The notes under the pieces: model-generated
Databases searched by the model: none
Seen by the model: the letters and a program-made list of their open reading frames with translations, nothing else
Told to the model about the DNA's origin: nothing
Position numbers and translations under genes: made by a program
In this document: piece after piece, positions 1-11,586 of the stretch
Layout of the letters: the number at the start of each line of letters is the position of its first letter
Numbering within the stretch: the stretch's first letter is position 1
NCBI RefSeq assembly: GCF_042100115.1
Contig: NC_091278.1
Location: 62,001 to 126,000 of the forward strand
DNA: 64,000 nucleotides
Source: Alternaria dauci
Taxonomy: Eukaryota; Ascomycota; Dothideomycetes; Pleosporales; Pleosporaceae
Direction: 5' to 3'

Positions 1-1685
1 GACAAAACAGAGCTAGACCCCACCCTTGAACAGTCTCGACCCAACCTCTGCAAGCTCATTAGAACAAGATACTTATGCGAGCCAGATTGACGCGTAGCGG
101 CAGCACGGTGAAAGTGACTAGCTTGCGGAAGTGCACCAGAAGATGATTAAAAATCAGCCTGAAGGCAGCACAGTATCACCGTCTACCAACAGGCACCCAA
201 GAATCTGGAGGACAGGGCTTGCTGCACCAAGACACGTCGAGCTCAAACGTGTCTGCCAAAATTGCCAGGGATAATTCGAGTCCCATGCATGCTCCTCTCG
301 CCACTCCGGTCGAGATATTTAGCGCGTTCTCTCGAAACTGTTTCTCTCCAGTTGCTATTTATCACTTCTGGAGTGTACACTTCATCCTAATATGTTGCAA
401 ACAAGGAATTCTCGTGGACAGAACCTTATCGAGATCCCGTCGTCTCCAAGAGATGGTCATTTGTGCTTTTTATAAGGTGACATTTGTGCTTACCTGTTAA
501 AATAGGAATACGTTACGTGTCTCAACCAGAACGACGGCTGTAATGTGCGGCTTCATTGCTGGAGAGATCCCGAGCGAGGATATGGAGTTTCTCATACAAA
601 TACCTAGCGCTGATACTCTCAGCATTGCAAGATGTGATCTGTAAGTACCCGAGGTCTACCGTGCATCATGGCCGCGAGTCTAACAGCATCATGGCCGTGG
701 AAGCTACCCAAACATGAAACCGCCACTTCTGCATGGGGCTCTGGACCTTCACTACATAGCTGTCATCGTGGTCCTTTCTACTGTAATTAAGTAGGTGATT
801 AGTCTGACGAACGTGCTGATGACAGCAAGTAAGCATAACATTCTTGGATTACACTTTACTATACTGCGGTAATCAAACTTGTTGACGCGCAGCAGTGACA
901 GCACCCCAGGTGATAGGCTTGCAAGGTTACCTTCCGACGATATCAGGGTCAAGAATCAATAGTGTCTTCGGGGAAATAGCTAACGGATTCTTGAAGCGGT
1001 AAAAATCCTTGTTCATACGTAGCAGTCTGATTGTAAGACTTTAATGTTGATGCCGGCGTTACCGAAGAGGTTGTCGACCACCGTGCTGCAGATTCATCGG
1101 GCTTGGGACATGGTGGTTATGGTGTCGAATTCATAGCACGATTTCTGATTGATTCGAGGTTTGTTATCATGCTCTGTTGACACCCTAACATTATATGAAG
1201 ACTGCTTCACCTCTACCATCATGATAGAAACTCCTCTTTCCCCTCTCGTAAGTGATACTTGGGTATGATAAAGATAAGACCGAGAATTTCTAGGCCTTTC
1301 GTGAATACGAGTTACTGGGGCTTAAGTCTTGGCCTTCCCGAAGACACCCAAACGGGTCTGAGGTCCAACACATCTTGAGTAAAGATGAGCAGTGTTAGCT
1401 AATGTCGGGATCTGTTGAGTGGTAGCACTTCGGCTTTAACTTGACTAAACACAAATGCTGAAGATATATAAGTGCACTAATATATACAGCTGCATACAGT
1501 GAAACCAGGTGTTTGGGAAACACACCTTTACCGCGATTTATCACAGTGTCTTTCAACAGTGTTGTGCTTGCGTCTTTTACCAGCACGTTTATCATTTGAA
1601 TAAGTGCACTAATTTCCAGCTTGCTTCTCGTCATTCAACTTAATAACTTATCAATATCCATCTTATTGACTTAAACTCATCTGTC
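1..1685. other. Intergenic stretch, no gene recognised
   Basis: I find no open frame here with recognisable protein motifs; the frames present are short and have no convincing splice-linked continuation. An AT-rich, TATA-like run lies near 1464-1472, about 220 bp before the start codon of the next gene, and could belong to its promoter. Confidence 0.4.
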
Positions 1686-2055
1686 ATGCAGCTCATCTCT
1701 ATCCTCAAGAGTAGCCTTCTGGCAATTTCTCTTTTTAGCGCAGCAACTATTGCGGTACGCACTTATCTCTCAGATGTTTATGGATGAGAAGGGAACTGAC
1801 ATGTACATAGTGCGATGGTCCAAACCAGGACTGCTGCTGGCGCGATCGAGCAGCTTGTGAAAGACAACACAATCCTGTAACAAGTCCTTGTGGACAGTTC
1901 GAGTACCAATCTGACTTTTGCGTGAACTTTGGGGTCACTTCCGCAACCTGCGTGAGTATGATCAGTTTGATCTCAAGATATCTGTGGCTGACAGCTTCAA
2001 AAAGACAGCGGACTGTTGTCGCATTTCGACAGGTCTAGGAAGGGTATGTCCCTAG
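1686..2055 (+). CDS. Small secreted cysteine-rich protein (three exons), effector-like
   Basis: Proposed CDS is join(1686..1754, 1811..1955, 2009..2055), giving 86 residues. Residues 1-23 form a classic signal peptide: a short polar start with one lysine, a hydrophobic SLLAISLF core and small residues before the cut. The rest, about 63 residues, carries ten cysteines spaced C-X6-CC-X6-C-X10-C-X9-C-X9-C-X3-CC-X9-C, an even number as expected for a disulfide-linked extracellular protein. Intron 1 (GTACGC..TAG, 56 bp) follows the signal peptide. Intron 2 (GTATGA..CAG, 53 bp) has a CTGAC branch site 15 nt before its acceptor. An alternative donor 4 nt upstream (GTGAGT) also looks good, but it loses the last three cysteines, so I prefer the later one. 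I do not recognise the family; the two CC doublets recall hydrophobins but the count and spacing do not match. Secreted effector or antimicrobial peptide is inference. Confidence 0.62.
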
Positions 2056-3891
2056 CAGAGTAGATACTAGGATTAGTTGCTTCCAGCCAAGAAGATACGA
2101 TGGAAGACATGATGGAAGTATGCCTGATCTACACTCCGATTACCTAGGTAGTTCGAATGCCAAGTCTGCTTCTAGCAGAGAAAATTATTTGTGTTCGCAC
2201 TTTCTCGATGCTACGATACGAAGTACTAATATCTACTCGTTTCGTGCACAGCATCGTCTTGAAACTCAGCTGGAGATGAACTTGGAGATACCGACAAGAA
2301 TCTTCTTACCCACTAGACTTGTTAGCAATCATGCTGATTAAGCGAGTAAGCCCAGCTAAGCTCGGCTCAAGGATCTAGAGTGACCCGAGCGTGAACACGA
2401 GGCAGAATTGGCGTCACAAAGCCTCCTCCGTATCGGCAGGTCGCCGGCGAAATCTGCAAAAAAGTCATCCGCTTCGTCACGCCAAGAGAACCACAGCACT
2501 TGGCCTCAACAGAGCCTCGCCTAAGAATGTGTACCTACAGTTGCTTTTGAGTCTTCTAGTTGAGGCCTGTTGTGTCACGATGATCATTGGGTTGTGTTTT
2601 GGGGAACTGTTAATTGTATGGCATTGGTGTACAGAGCCTCGCCCGCGCGGCATTTCTTTCGCATGAGTAGCAGTTGCGAACGCGCAATTCTTATCACTTG
2701 GAGGTCACTCCTACCATGCTATTCACCTAGACGCGATCTCGAAGGCGGGACTATTCCATCGGCTTCTAATTTAGCTATCCTCGCCAATCGGAGGTGTCCC
2801 ATGACTGTGCTAAGGATGGCTCAAGCCGAGGTATAGCCATCCCATCGCAGCTAACTCGGTGCAGCTGATACGCACACTATTCCCCCCGTGCATATCCTAC
2901 AGGAGACTTCGGATGTGGTACCTGATAGCTACGTAGAGCAACACCTTAACTCCTTCCTTAACCCATTCACAAGCTTATTAAAATCTACTTTTTATGTTGT
3001 CTGTATGTGGCATGGCTCTCTTCCACGCTGACAACACATTAAGGGAAGGTGGGCATTCGTCTTTTGCCTCGCGAAAATAAGTAAGTGTAGACACCTGCCT
3101 ATCTTTGAAGGCGAGACTGGAGAGCCGGGTGATCTGACACAGGCGACATGTTCGATCAGCACACAAACTACAACATGGTCTGCTCGAACACAACAAGCAG
3201 ATAGAGTACTGGATTGCCAAGAATATACCCAGGGATTCTGCAGAATTGGTGTTTTCCCAGGCACAAGGGAGATCTTGAGCCGCGCCACTCCTTATCATGA
3301 GCACTACTACAGCTGGAGAAATGTTGGTGGCTGCTGCACTGCCGCCTTCACTCTGTCATCTTGCAGCTCTGCCCGAAGGTCCAGATGATTCAAATCTGTC
3401 CCCAACCTCAAGTGATTGTGAATACAACACCACCTCCCCTTATCGCTGATTATACCTGACCCATCCATCGGATTCTTTCGAAGTCTGATTACTTTCCATC
3501 GTTTGCTTGCGTAACTGATCTAGTACAGCTCATCGGGATGACATAGTCTACATCATCAGGACCAGAATTGTGCGATGTTTGCCGAGGCATCGATTTTTCA
3601 AGGTTTCTGCCCTACGCTGACCTGGAAACCAACGCTTCGAACAGTTCACGAATACCACGAGGTCAAATCTGGGTATCGATTGGGCAACAGGGCATATATG
3701 ACAGGGAGCTCTTGTTCAAAATCATGCTTGTTAACTGGTATACGCCAAACTTCGATACCGCTAAGCGCTAGACGAGTGGGTGCTAAGCACAACATCGATC
3801 TTCGTCTACATAGAAGCATGTCGAAAAAGAGATCAAACTAGTTGGATTGATCCCATTTAGCGTCACTATACACGACTCCACTATTGTTATC
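2056..3891. other. Intergenic stretch with degenerate repeat
   Basis: No gene is supported. Open frames exist at 2391-2666 and 2978-3304, but they lack motifs. Part of the first coincides with a dispersed repeat (2555-2660), so it is more likely a repeat relic than a gene. Confidence 0.4.
2555..2660 (+). repeat. Dispersed repeat R, copy 1
   Basis: This stretch aligns by eye, with scattered differences, to the reverse complement of about 19025-19130. The shared core runs from GAGGCCT through TTGGGGAAC to TATGGC-TTGGTG. The copies lie in intergenic DNA on either side of the metabolite locus. No terminal repeats or coding capacity are visible, so the class is unknown; a degenerate MITE is one possibility. 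Confidence 0.5.
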
Positions 3892-5180
3892 TCATCCCTT
3901 GATATAGGCAAATGCCTTCTCCATCTGAGCATGAAGCAAGTGCACATGGCCAGGCATTGGCAGATCGAGATGATCTCCAGCCACCGAAAGCGCCAAAACT
4001 TCACCAGCAGTATACTTCTCCCAACCATTCGGTCCAAGGTCAGCCTTCGTACGGTCTGGCACCAAGCAGGCAAAGGCACCTAGCTTGGGGTCCTCCATGT
4101 AGCCAGGGTACGATGTCGTCGGGATACCCTGCTCCACCAACATTTTCATCAGCTTCTCATTGCCCATCACGCGATTGACCATGCCCTTCTCAGCCCAGAT
4201 GACAGCCGTACGAGTCGGTCTTTCTTCTTCCAGCATGTACGGCGGGTGGTAGGCGTGCATGGCGACATGATACGCCCGGAAATGCTGTTGGGTGGTGTCA
4301 GAGGAGCCCCAGAGCCCATCTTTCGTAACAGCCGATTCGAAGATGGCGAAACTGGCATCGTCTTCCGAGTTCATCTTGTCTTCCTCTAGGAGACTGGATC
4401 GCGGACAGCACATGTCGATCAGCACCAGACCCTCCACCTTGCGACCCGCTCTACCCAGCTGACGACACACCTCGTATGCAACGATAGAGCCGGCCGAAAA
4501 ACCTCCAATCATGAGAGGACCCTCTGGTTGTGTTTTCATGAGCGCGTCAACGATGAGTTTTGCGACTCCTTCAATACCGACTTCTTTAGTCAATCTTTTC
4601 GGGCAGCGGAGAAATGGCGAGTCGATGCCGTATACTGGCATTTTTGACTTGAAGGGCGGCAGATGGATATATGTTGCGATTGTTCCTGTACCGTCAGCCA
4701 TCATATAGAACGTAGTTCTTTTAGAACCGGGACGGCCTTGCAGAAGCATGATTCGGACGACGGGCTCTGGTGACGCGTCATCGTCTATCTTGACCGGTCG
4801 CTTCTGCTCTCTTTTGGTCATGCTCTGGCGTTCGAGGGGCAGAGCCTCCTCCCTGTCACTAGGAGATAGCGAAGAAGCCGAGTCAGACATCGGATGAGCC
4901 AATGAACTTGGGCTTGACGGGATGGAAGCCTCAGCACTAGAGGGAGTTGCACTGAATCTTGGCTTTTCAACTGTCGGTTCGTTTGCTCCGAATTCTTTTC
5001 GAAGATCACCGATAGCAGGATACTCGAAGACGAATGCAGCAGGCAGTTCAAGACCCGAGACATCCTTTACCGTGGCGACAACTTCGATGGCCATGATAGA
5101 ATCAACGCCAAGATCGGCTATCATCGTGTCGTCCCTGAACTCGGAGGGATCAGTCCCTGTGGCCTTTGAAATGCTGTCCA
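3892..5180 (-). other. ACP and thioesterase domains of the PKS
   Basis: This part is a single uninterrupted frame. One ACP is present, with phosphopantetheine serine in DLGVDSIMAIEV (codon about 5098-5100). A Ser/Pro-rich linker leads to a thioesterase with nucleophile motif GGFSAGS (about 4497) and a C-terminal GDHLDLPMPGH block that should supply the histidine. There is no methyltransferase or reductase domain. Confidence 0.85.
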
Positions 5181-5639
5181 AGATTACATTGAATAGCCTC
5201 GCGCCGGCAGCAGACTCTCCTTCTTGCTGTTCGGGCTCATCTATTGTTGTTTCTTGTGCTGGCACTGTGGCTGAACTAGGTTGTTGCAACTCTCTTGTTT
5301 CAACATACTTCTTGGAGTTTCTGACAGGCGGTCTCTGTGCGTGTACAATGGGAGTCTCATGTGGTCCTTCGAGTACGTGTTTCCAGGTTGCTCGCGGAAG
5401 CTCTTGATACCGGATGTCGACGCATTGTAAGACAATCTTGGACGATTCAGGATCAAAGACAATCGCATCGCAGTATGCTGTGTCCTTGACCCACTTCGAG
5501 ATACGAGTGTATGTCATATACTGCTTCCCAGGAATGAGGGGAGCCGTCTGCTCGACGCTCGCGAAACCCATTACGATGAACGTGGTCTTTGGAGATTCGC
5601 TCGGGTTGCCATTTACCATGAAGCCGGCTAAATGCACAA

Positions 5640-6350
5640 GAGCCTCACCCTAATAAGGTGAGAACGTGAACCGAGTCCCGCTGGGATCATGTGGAAGAGT
5701 GACTACTGCTGCAGCCTCCTGGAAATCTTTCGCTATTTAGGCCTCGTTGATGCCCTGGAAGTCAGGCGCAAACTCAACTGCGTTGCCAAACAGCGCATAG
5801 AAGACCTCTGGTTGCATTCTATGGCCCCGTCCTTCTTTGGCATTTTTGATCGTCTCGTCCATCCTGGCTTTGATGAAGTACGATATCCGGTCCCATTCAA
5901 CCTGACTTCTGGTTGGGTCGCGAACTTTGACTACGCAAGTACCGAGATCATACGATGCACTTGCAGATGTAACCTGGAATGTAATTGAAATTGTCTCTGC
6001 GGAGGAGCTGTCCATTACAGCTGTAGTGACAAGATCACCGTCAGGGCCCACTAACTTTTTCGTCAGAGGTAAAAGAAGCTTAGGGTCATGGAGAGTTGGC
6101 CAGGGTTGTGTTATGTTCTTCCTACCACTGTATTCGAGGGCATACTTGGTCGCTGCAAAAGCAGCCTCACAGAAGACGCTTCCTGAACACAGTCTAATAC
6201 CTTGCATCTTGTGGCCGTCCATAAGTCCCATGAATCCCGGGTTGGCAATTGAAGCCCGCAACGCGACTCGGATGTTTGGAGAGGATGACTTGGCCACAAG
6301 ATACTGTGCGCATGTAGAGATGAGTGGCTCGGATGAGGTGACTGGGGACT
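5640..6350 (-). other. Product template (PT) domain of the PKS
   Basis: This domain controls regiospecific aldol cyclisation. The catalytic histidine is in MGLMDGHKMQG (codon about 6211-6213). Near the end, the FTFSPYW-x-D-ALVHLAGF block reads FSPY-stop-G-E-ALVHLAGF (5650-5652 is the stop), so the tryptophan is a stop and the expected aspartate is glutamate. A further TAA (5737-5739) follows FQGINEA. Confidence 0.78.
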
Positions 6351-6629
6351 GTTCAGATACCACTTCCGTGGCCTTATCGGTATGAGTTATCCAGAAGTTT
6401 CTCACGTCCCATTCGTAGGAAGGAAGTGTCAGCAACTTGAGGTCGCTTTCATATGGCGCATGGAGTGCGAGCCAGTCAATGTCAACACCACTGGTGTACA
6501 TGGCCGCGAGAGTTTTCGACAAGGACATCCAGTTGCTCGTCTTTGGCTGAAGACTATGCGTCATCTTGGAAGCTGGAGTGGAAAGAGTGTCGCGCACGAA
6601 GGACATGCAGACTGGTGCAGGTCCGACTT

Positions 6630-7776
6630 TAAGCTAAAGTGGGTCAGCTAACTCGGACTTTACAGCAACAAGGCCACCTATGAAGTCGGTAGCTTGGCGT
6701 ATCTGCTGAACTATGTACTCTTGTGTGAAGATCCCTTCTCTATTAACGACAGATCTAAGTAAAGTTGAAGCTACTGGGATCTTGGGTGCTGAATATGTCA
6801 CACCTGCCGCGATGCGAGAGTAGTCCTCTAGGATTGGGTCTATCTAGAAAGAATGGAAAGCGAATGGAAGAGGTAATGTCTTCGCACGAACCTTCACGTT
6901 TTGCGCTGTGATGCTTAATTGGAACTCTGCAAGATCTTCGGCAGTACTACTGACAACAGTAGAGGTAGAGCTGTTGATGTAAGTAACGTTACAGGAAGAA
7001 GAACGTATCTTGGTAAGCTGGGCCTGAACTTCATCCACTGACATGGATACTGATAGCATAGAATAAGAGTCGGATTCGCATCGCTCTAAGAGTAGGAGAG
7101 AGCGGTGCCTAACCAGATACAACGCGTCTGCTAAAGACAGAACACTAGCGGCATGTAGAGCTGTATACTGTCTAGAGCTGTGTCCTATTACTATAGTAGG
7201 CTTAATTCTAGCTGATCGCTAGAAATAGGTGAGAGCTATTTCTAAAGTTAGTATAGCGAGTTGTACCTGACTTGCGTTCTTTGTAGACACATTGACCGTT
7301 TCATTAGTGATAATGTCTAAGAAGGGAGGGAAGTCATACCTAGCACAGATCGAGGCGCACAGATCGACTCTCTCACGGAGGATGGGACTTGAGCTATACA
7401 GCTCGGAACCCATACCTCCATAATGAGACCCCTGTCCAGTAAAGACGAATACGAGAGGGGAAGCCCGCTGCACTAGGGAGCTATCGTTGCGTTCGATTTC
7501 GGCTTCGAGTTTTGCAATGACCTCTTGAGTCGTGGATGCAATAATGGCCGATCTGATGGGGTGGTGCATCCTTCTTGCAGTAGTTGTATACGCTAGGTCT
7601 TCGACGCGTGTGTTGGGTTTTGATCGAAGCCATCTGAGAAGCCTCTTCTTGTTAAGAAGTTGCGACGACTGTGTTCTCGCTGACACAACAATGGTATGAG
7701 CGGACCTAACATCAGCGTTCCTTTCCTTCGTGTCTGTGTAGTCTTCTAGTGATAGGCATGCGTTGCCGCCCTGCAA
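6630..7776 (-). other. Malonyl-CoA:ACP transacylase (MAT) domain of the PKS
   Basis: This domain selects malonyl extender units. The GQGSHYGGMG entry motif is at about 7437. The serine motif reads IGHSSRQY (about 7171-7185), so the nucleophile Ser is kept but the Gly of GHSXG is Arg (GGA to AGA would be a G-to-A transition). Stops at 7219-7221, 6844-6846 and 6634-6636 interrupt it; the last two sit where homologs read FHSSQ(I/M)DPIL and a tryptophan before VGPAPVC. Confidence 0.82.
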
Positions 7777-8025
7777 TTGGTGTGGTTAGTATCGTTGTAG
7801 CAGATGACAGACATATAACATGACTCACCGCTGCATCAAAGTTGTTGAGAAGTATTCTTCTAGGCTTGTTGTCTGTTGTCTTGAATTCCAGCGGCTCGGA
7901 GGGGATTTGGATGTTGATTTCATGTCATGGAGGAAAGTTGGGGTTGAGAGTATGGGGCATTCCTGCTTGTGGTGGTATTGTACTGTTTTGGAACATGAGA
8001 ATGCTCTTAAGTAAGGATGACATCC

Positions 8026-9180
8026 CTGCGGCACAAGTTCGACAATGATATCAACATCCGCAATGTTGAGAATTAGGTTTAAGTTATTACTCACCGCTCC
8101 ACTGTGACCTATATTCGCCTTGATAGCTCCCACATTCAGAGGTCTGCCATCAATTCTCTTCGAAAACACACTGAAGACCGCTCCTATCTCTGCCTTATCG
8201 CCTACTTGGGTTCCGGTTCCATGCATCTCGACGTATGAGATATCTTGGGGCGTGACGCGTGCATTTCGCAAGACCTTCTGGAACAATCGTTCCTGGGCAG
8301 CAGCATCAGATGTTGTGATGGATGTAGAGTTCCCTGAGTGGTTCCTGGCCGAGGAAGATATGACAGCCAAGATGTTGTCATTCTGGGCAATAGCATCATC
8401 GAGCCTTTTCAGGACCACGGCACCTGAAAAGTCGGCACGACAGTAACCATCCGCATCGTCTCGATAAGTCTTACAGTTCCCCGAATCGGACAAGACCCCA
8501 GACCGGCTCAGGCTGGTGAAAGAATGAGGAGTCGACAACACGTTGGCAGCCCCAGCTACAGCCATATCTACATCTCTCGTGATCAAGCTCATGCACGCAA
8601 GATGATTGCAGGAACTTGTGGCTGCACAAGCAGAATCAAGCGCATACGTCGGTCCCTCCCAGTTGAATTGGAAAGCAAGTCGACCTGGCCCGAACGCACG
8701 CTGAACAGCCTGCAGAGTGTAGGCATCGCATCCCAGAGCGCGATGACCAACCACATGCCAATCGTCGTTGTATTGGCCAAAGAAGGTTGCAATTCTGGTT
8801 GGATTGGTACTCTTGGTTTGACCATTTGAATATCCTGCCAATTCGAGTGCCTCATATGCGTTCATCAAGAACAATCGATGAGCGGGGTCCATGAGCATAG
8901 CTTCTCTAGGCGATAGATGGAAAAATTTGGAATCGAAGTGTCCAGGATTATTCATGAAGCAGCCGTGACGGCAAGTCATAGTACATCTACCCGGGTCGGC
9001 TGGTGGATGCTTAGGCGAATAGTACTCTTCCAGGTTGAAGCGATCGGACGGGACTTCTTCATGCAGATCGAGGCCTTTCAATATGACATTCTAGAATTCC
9101 TCGAGGTCATCGCTGCCTGGTCCCTTGCCAGCCATGCCTACAATGGCGATACCGTCATTTGTACCCGAAGTTTGCGGGTT
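8026..9180 (-). other. Ketosynthase (KS) domain of the PKS
   Basis: This domain catalyses decarboxylative chain extension. It begins at GIAIVGMAGKGPGSDDLEEF, where a stop (9091-9093) replaces the tryptophan that normally follows. The rest of the domain is open. The active-site cysteine is in DSACAATS (codon about 8626-8628). The two catalytic histidines are in EMHGTGTQVGD and KANIGHSGA. All three catalytic residues are kept. Confidence 0.88.
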
Positions 9181-9378
9181 TGCAGGAAACCCATTCTGGA
9201 TTAACACTTCCTTTCCTGCAGTTTGTAGACACTTGGCAAGATATGTTGTGTGGCTGCTGGGACCGATGATCTTGGCCTCAATGTCTTTTGATGCGCCCCG
9301 AGCAGCGTTCAGATTGCTGACAGCCTGAACGATGTCCAAAGGCCGTGACAACGTCTGATATGCCGAAGCCCTCAAGAG

Positions 9379-10363
9379 ATGTCTCCATTCTGTGTAGCTC
9401 GCTTCCGGAAAGTCTTCATCTAGCCCATGTATCCTGTATCCAGGAGGTAGAGGTGTCTCTAGCAACGGAGAATTCCTAACGATGTAATCGATATCGAAGT
9501 TCGAGACGCTCAAGGTATGTTGTAGAGCATGGATGTTGAGCTCATCCTTTGGAAGATTCTTCAAATTAGGACATTCACTCAAAGTGAGCTCCAAAACGGA
9601 AGGAGGCCCTATGACGGTACTCCATCGATCTCCGATGACTCCAACCTTTGCTCTCTTGGAACAATGAATGCCCTGTGAGAACACTGATTAGTTTCTAGTG
9701 TAATCTCATTCGAGTATATAGAACTTACCATGGAACTTTGAAACTGTTCGAGAGTTTTACCCAGATCTGCTGCTGGGATACCGAGAATAGCCCAGCCCCA
9801 AGTGCCGGGGCTCTCCTCCATAGCCCTTTATCTTACTAAGGTAAGATTGCAGAGTCTCGACCATACACGACCAGCCTCGATGCATGCTGCATAAAGAGTT
9901 TCGAAGTTGATCGAGATTGACATCACTGCTGCGCTGAAAAGTCCTCCAGAGATACTGATCACCTCGGGCCTAGGTCGGCTTTCGTCAAGTATATGCGGCT
10001 CCCGACTCAAAGTCCTCAAAATAGTCAGTATGAAGAGATCGTAGTTGAAGATTGGCAAGAGGCTTATTCTAGGAGAACTACAGCGCGGATCGCATAGATC
10101 ATCATAGCGTGTGCCATACCGAAATCATCTCCGGCGTGTCGATATCTCTCAGCCAACTCTTGGAAACTAGAGGAATCCTTGAAACCTTCTTGCAAGACTC
10201 GGTCCATGGCTTTGGTCTCTGTCTTGATCGCTGAGAAGAGATCTTCTAAGAACGACCCAATCCAGGGCTTTTTTGCGGCCTGCACATAGACATGGTCGAT
10301 GCCCTCTATCCAAGGATCCGTGACGTCTCCAAAGAGAAGAACTGTTCGATGGTCGGTTTTCAT
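9379..10363 (-). other. SAT (starter-unit transacylase) domain of the PKS
   Basis: This loads the starter acyl unit onto the PKS. Hallmarks visible are the N-terminal VLLFGDVTDPW block, the TWGWAILGIP block, and the IGPPSVLELTLSECP block leading into NIHALQHTLSVSNFDIDYIV. The GXCXG nucleophile motif reads S-I-S-G-G (about 9940-9956): the cysteine position is Ser and the first Gly is Ser. The TCT serine codon cannot come from a cysteine codon by a single RIP transition, so this looks like an inherited variant, not decay. A stop (9828-9830) and a frame change (10058-10064) break the domain. Confidence 0.8.
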
Positions 10364-11586
10364 AGTGACAAAGTATTGAAATCAACGATGAAATACAAAG
10401 CTACAAACACTGTTGTTAGAACAAACGACTCGGTGGCTATTGAGAATATATATAATCTCATCCGGTCAGCATAGTAACGGCCAGGATGAAACCTAGACGA
10501 GTAGTGAACAGACCATGCTATGATGATCTAAGGAGGCTATCGTTCTCAACACTGCAAATCGCTGAATCGAGGAACTGAATGCAATCTGTGGGACACGCTC
10601 ATGGCATCTCGCGTTGGTTGTGCTGACTGCAGGAAATGTGGATGTGGTCACTGCAGCCTTCATTCATTGTACGTACTGCGGCTGGTATCAGCCTGAGCCG
10701 GTCGTCCCACATGGATCTAAACTGATACACATCCGTTTAGGAAAATGGTCCATATCTCTCCACCTCACTAAAGCCTATGAGTTCAGCATGTGGATGTAAC
10801 TACCATTTCCGCGGAGGCAACGACAATTCAACAAACCAGATGCGCTATCATAATGCGATACCTAAGTGCTGATAAGGATGCCTTGAATCCTTTGAGAGGG
10901 GCTTGATTGTATATGAAGTCGCCTATTGGCGGTAATTCTAAACCAGCCAGTTCCACTATCACTCAACGCACTGGGAGAGCCTGGTATGAGAAGATAGGAT
11001 GTCAGTAGCGGCTTCCGTCCCGTTCGAATAAGGAATGGAATGATGCTTGAAAGGATTACTCAAAGAAAATATTACGTAGGATGACCGCGTTTTCAGTGGT
11101 GGCCTGGAATCCCTCCGTTTGTTGTCAGTCGCGGATACGATGGCCGCAGTTCTCCGAGCCAAGGCGCGCTGATCATGTTATCAGAAGAATCCCGCTCAAA
11201 GTTTCAGGTTGCCGGCAGCAGGAATGGGCCGCATGAGGATTGGGTATTGTGCTGGTTGACAACTAAAATTCATAATCTGGGCTACGTGTGGATAGAGGGA
11301 ATGTGGTAGACTTAGTGAGTCGCGGAACGGACCACGCCGCACCGGTCGATCCCCCGTCACAACCGAGGTGCTTAGATCTCACGCGCTACGGCTGAACCCC
11401 CACGTGTCTCTTGGCATTATTCGCCCGTGCGGCGGACGAATGACGCTTCCCCCACCACCAGCGGGAGCTAATGTCTTTCGACCGCCGGCCGCCGTGATTG
11501 TCAACCTTTTTCCGCCGTCAGTCAACTCAGCGTTTTTTTGTTTCACAGCTGGAACAGAAGCTCAAACTTACCGGCGAGTACACCCG
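10364..11586. promoter_or_regulatory. Divergent intergenic region between PKS and Zn2Cys6 regulator
   Basis: The PKS start (10363, minus) and the regulator start (11587, plus) face away from each other, so both promoters lie here. CGG/CCG triplets typical of Zn2Cys6 sites occur near 10679-10702 and a CCGCGG palindrome near 10809, but no site is convincing by eye. The 120 bp before the regulator ATG are pyrimidine-rich. No gene is seen inside. Confidence 0.45.

Larger units (their letters stand above)
3892..10363 (-). pseudogene. Non-reducing iterative type I polyketide synthase (SAT-KS-MAT-PT-ACP-TE), broken
   Basis: When intact this enzyme would build an aromatic polyketide from malonyl-CoA. 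Domain order on the minus strand is SAT, KS, MAT, PT, one ACP and a C-terminal thioesterase, about 2,100 residues, normal for a non-reducing PKS. The ATG at 10361-10363 gives a sensible SAT start and the stop is at 3892. Supported introns are 9673..9728, 8026..8094 (or 8090, exact donor unclear) and 7771..7828. In-frame stops lie at 9828-9830, 9091-9093, 7925-7927, 7219-7221, 6844-6846, 6634-6636, 5737-5739 and 5650-5652, plus a frame change near 10058-10064. At least four stops are in TAG codons where family members have Trp, and two fit Gln codons, so RIP-type mutation is the likely cause. The gene faces the Zn2Cys6 regulator across a divergent promoter region. The product cannot be named from sequence; a single ACP fits several clades. 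Confidence 0.9.

Noticed and set aside
1686..2055. Hydrophobin identity for the small secreted protein
   Set aside because: It has CC doublets but ten cysteines, with spacing unlike either hydrophobin class.
2391..2666. 91-residue open frame as a possible gene
   Set aside because: Part of it is the dispersed repeat, and the same translated words appear in the other repeat copy; no protein motif is present.
10000..10070. Short intron in the SAT domain to explain the frame change
   Set aside because: GT..AG pairs here do not restore the required phase, so an indel seems likelier, but this remains open.
11368..11586. Longer N-terminus of the Zn2Cys6 regulator from 11368
   Set aside because: The extra 73 residues are Pro/Ala-rich and not protein-like, with pyrimidine-rich DNA typical of a leader; the ATG at 11587 is right before the basic region and zinc cluster.
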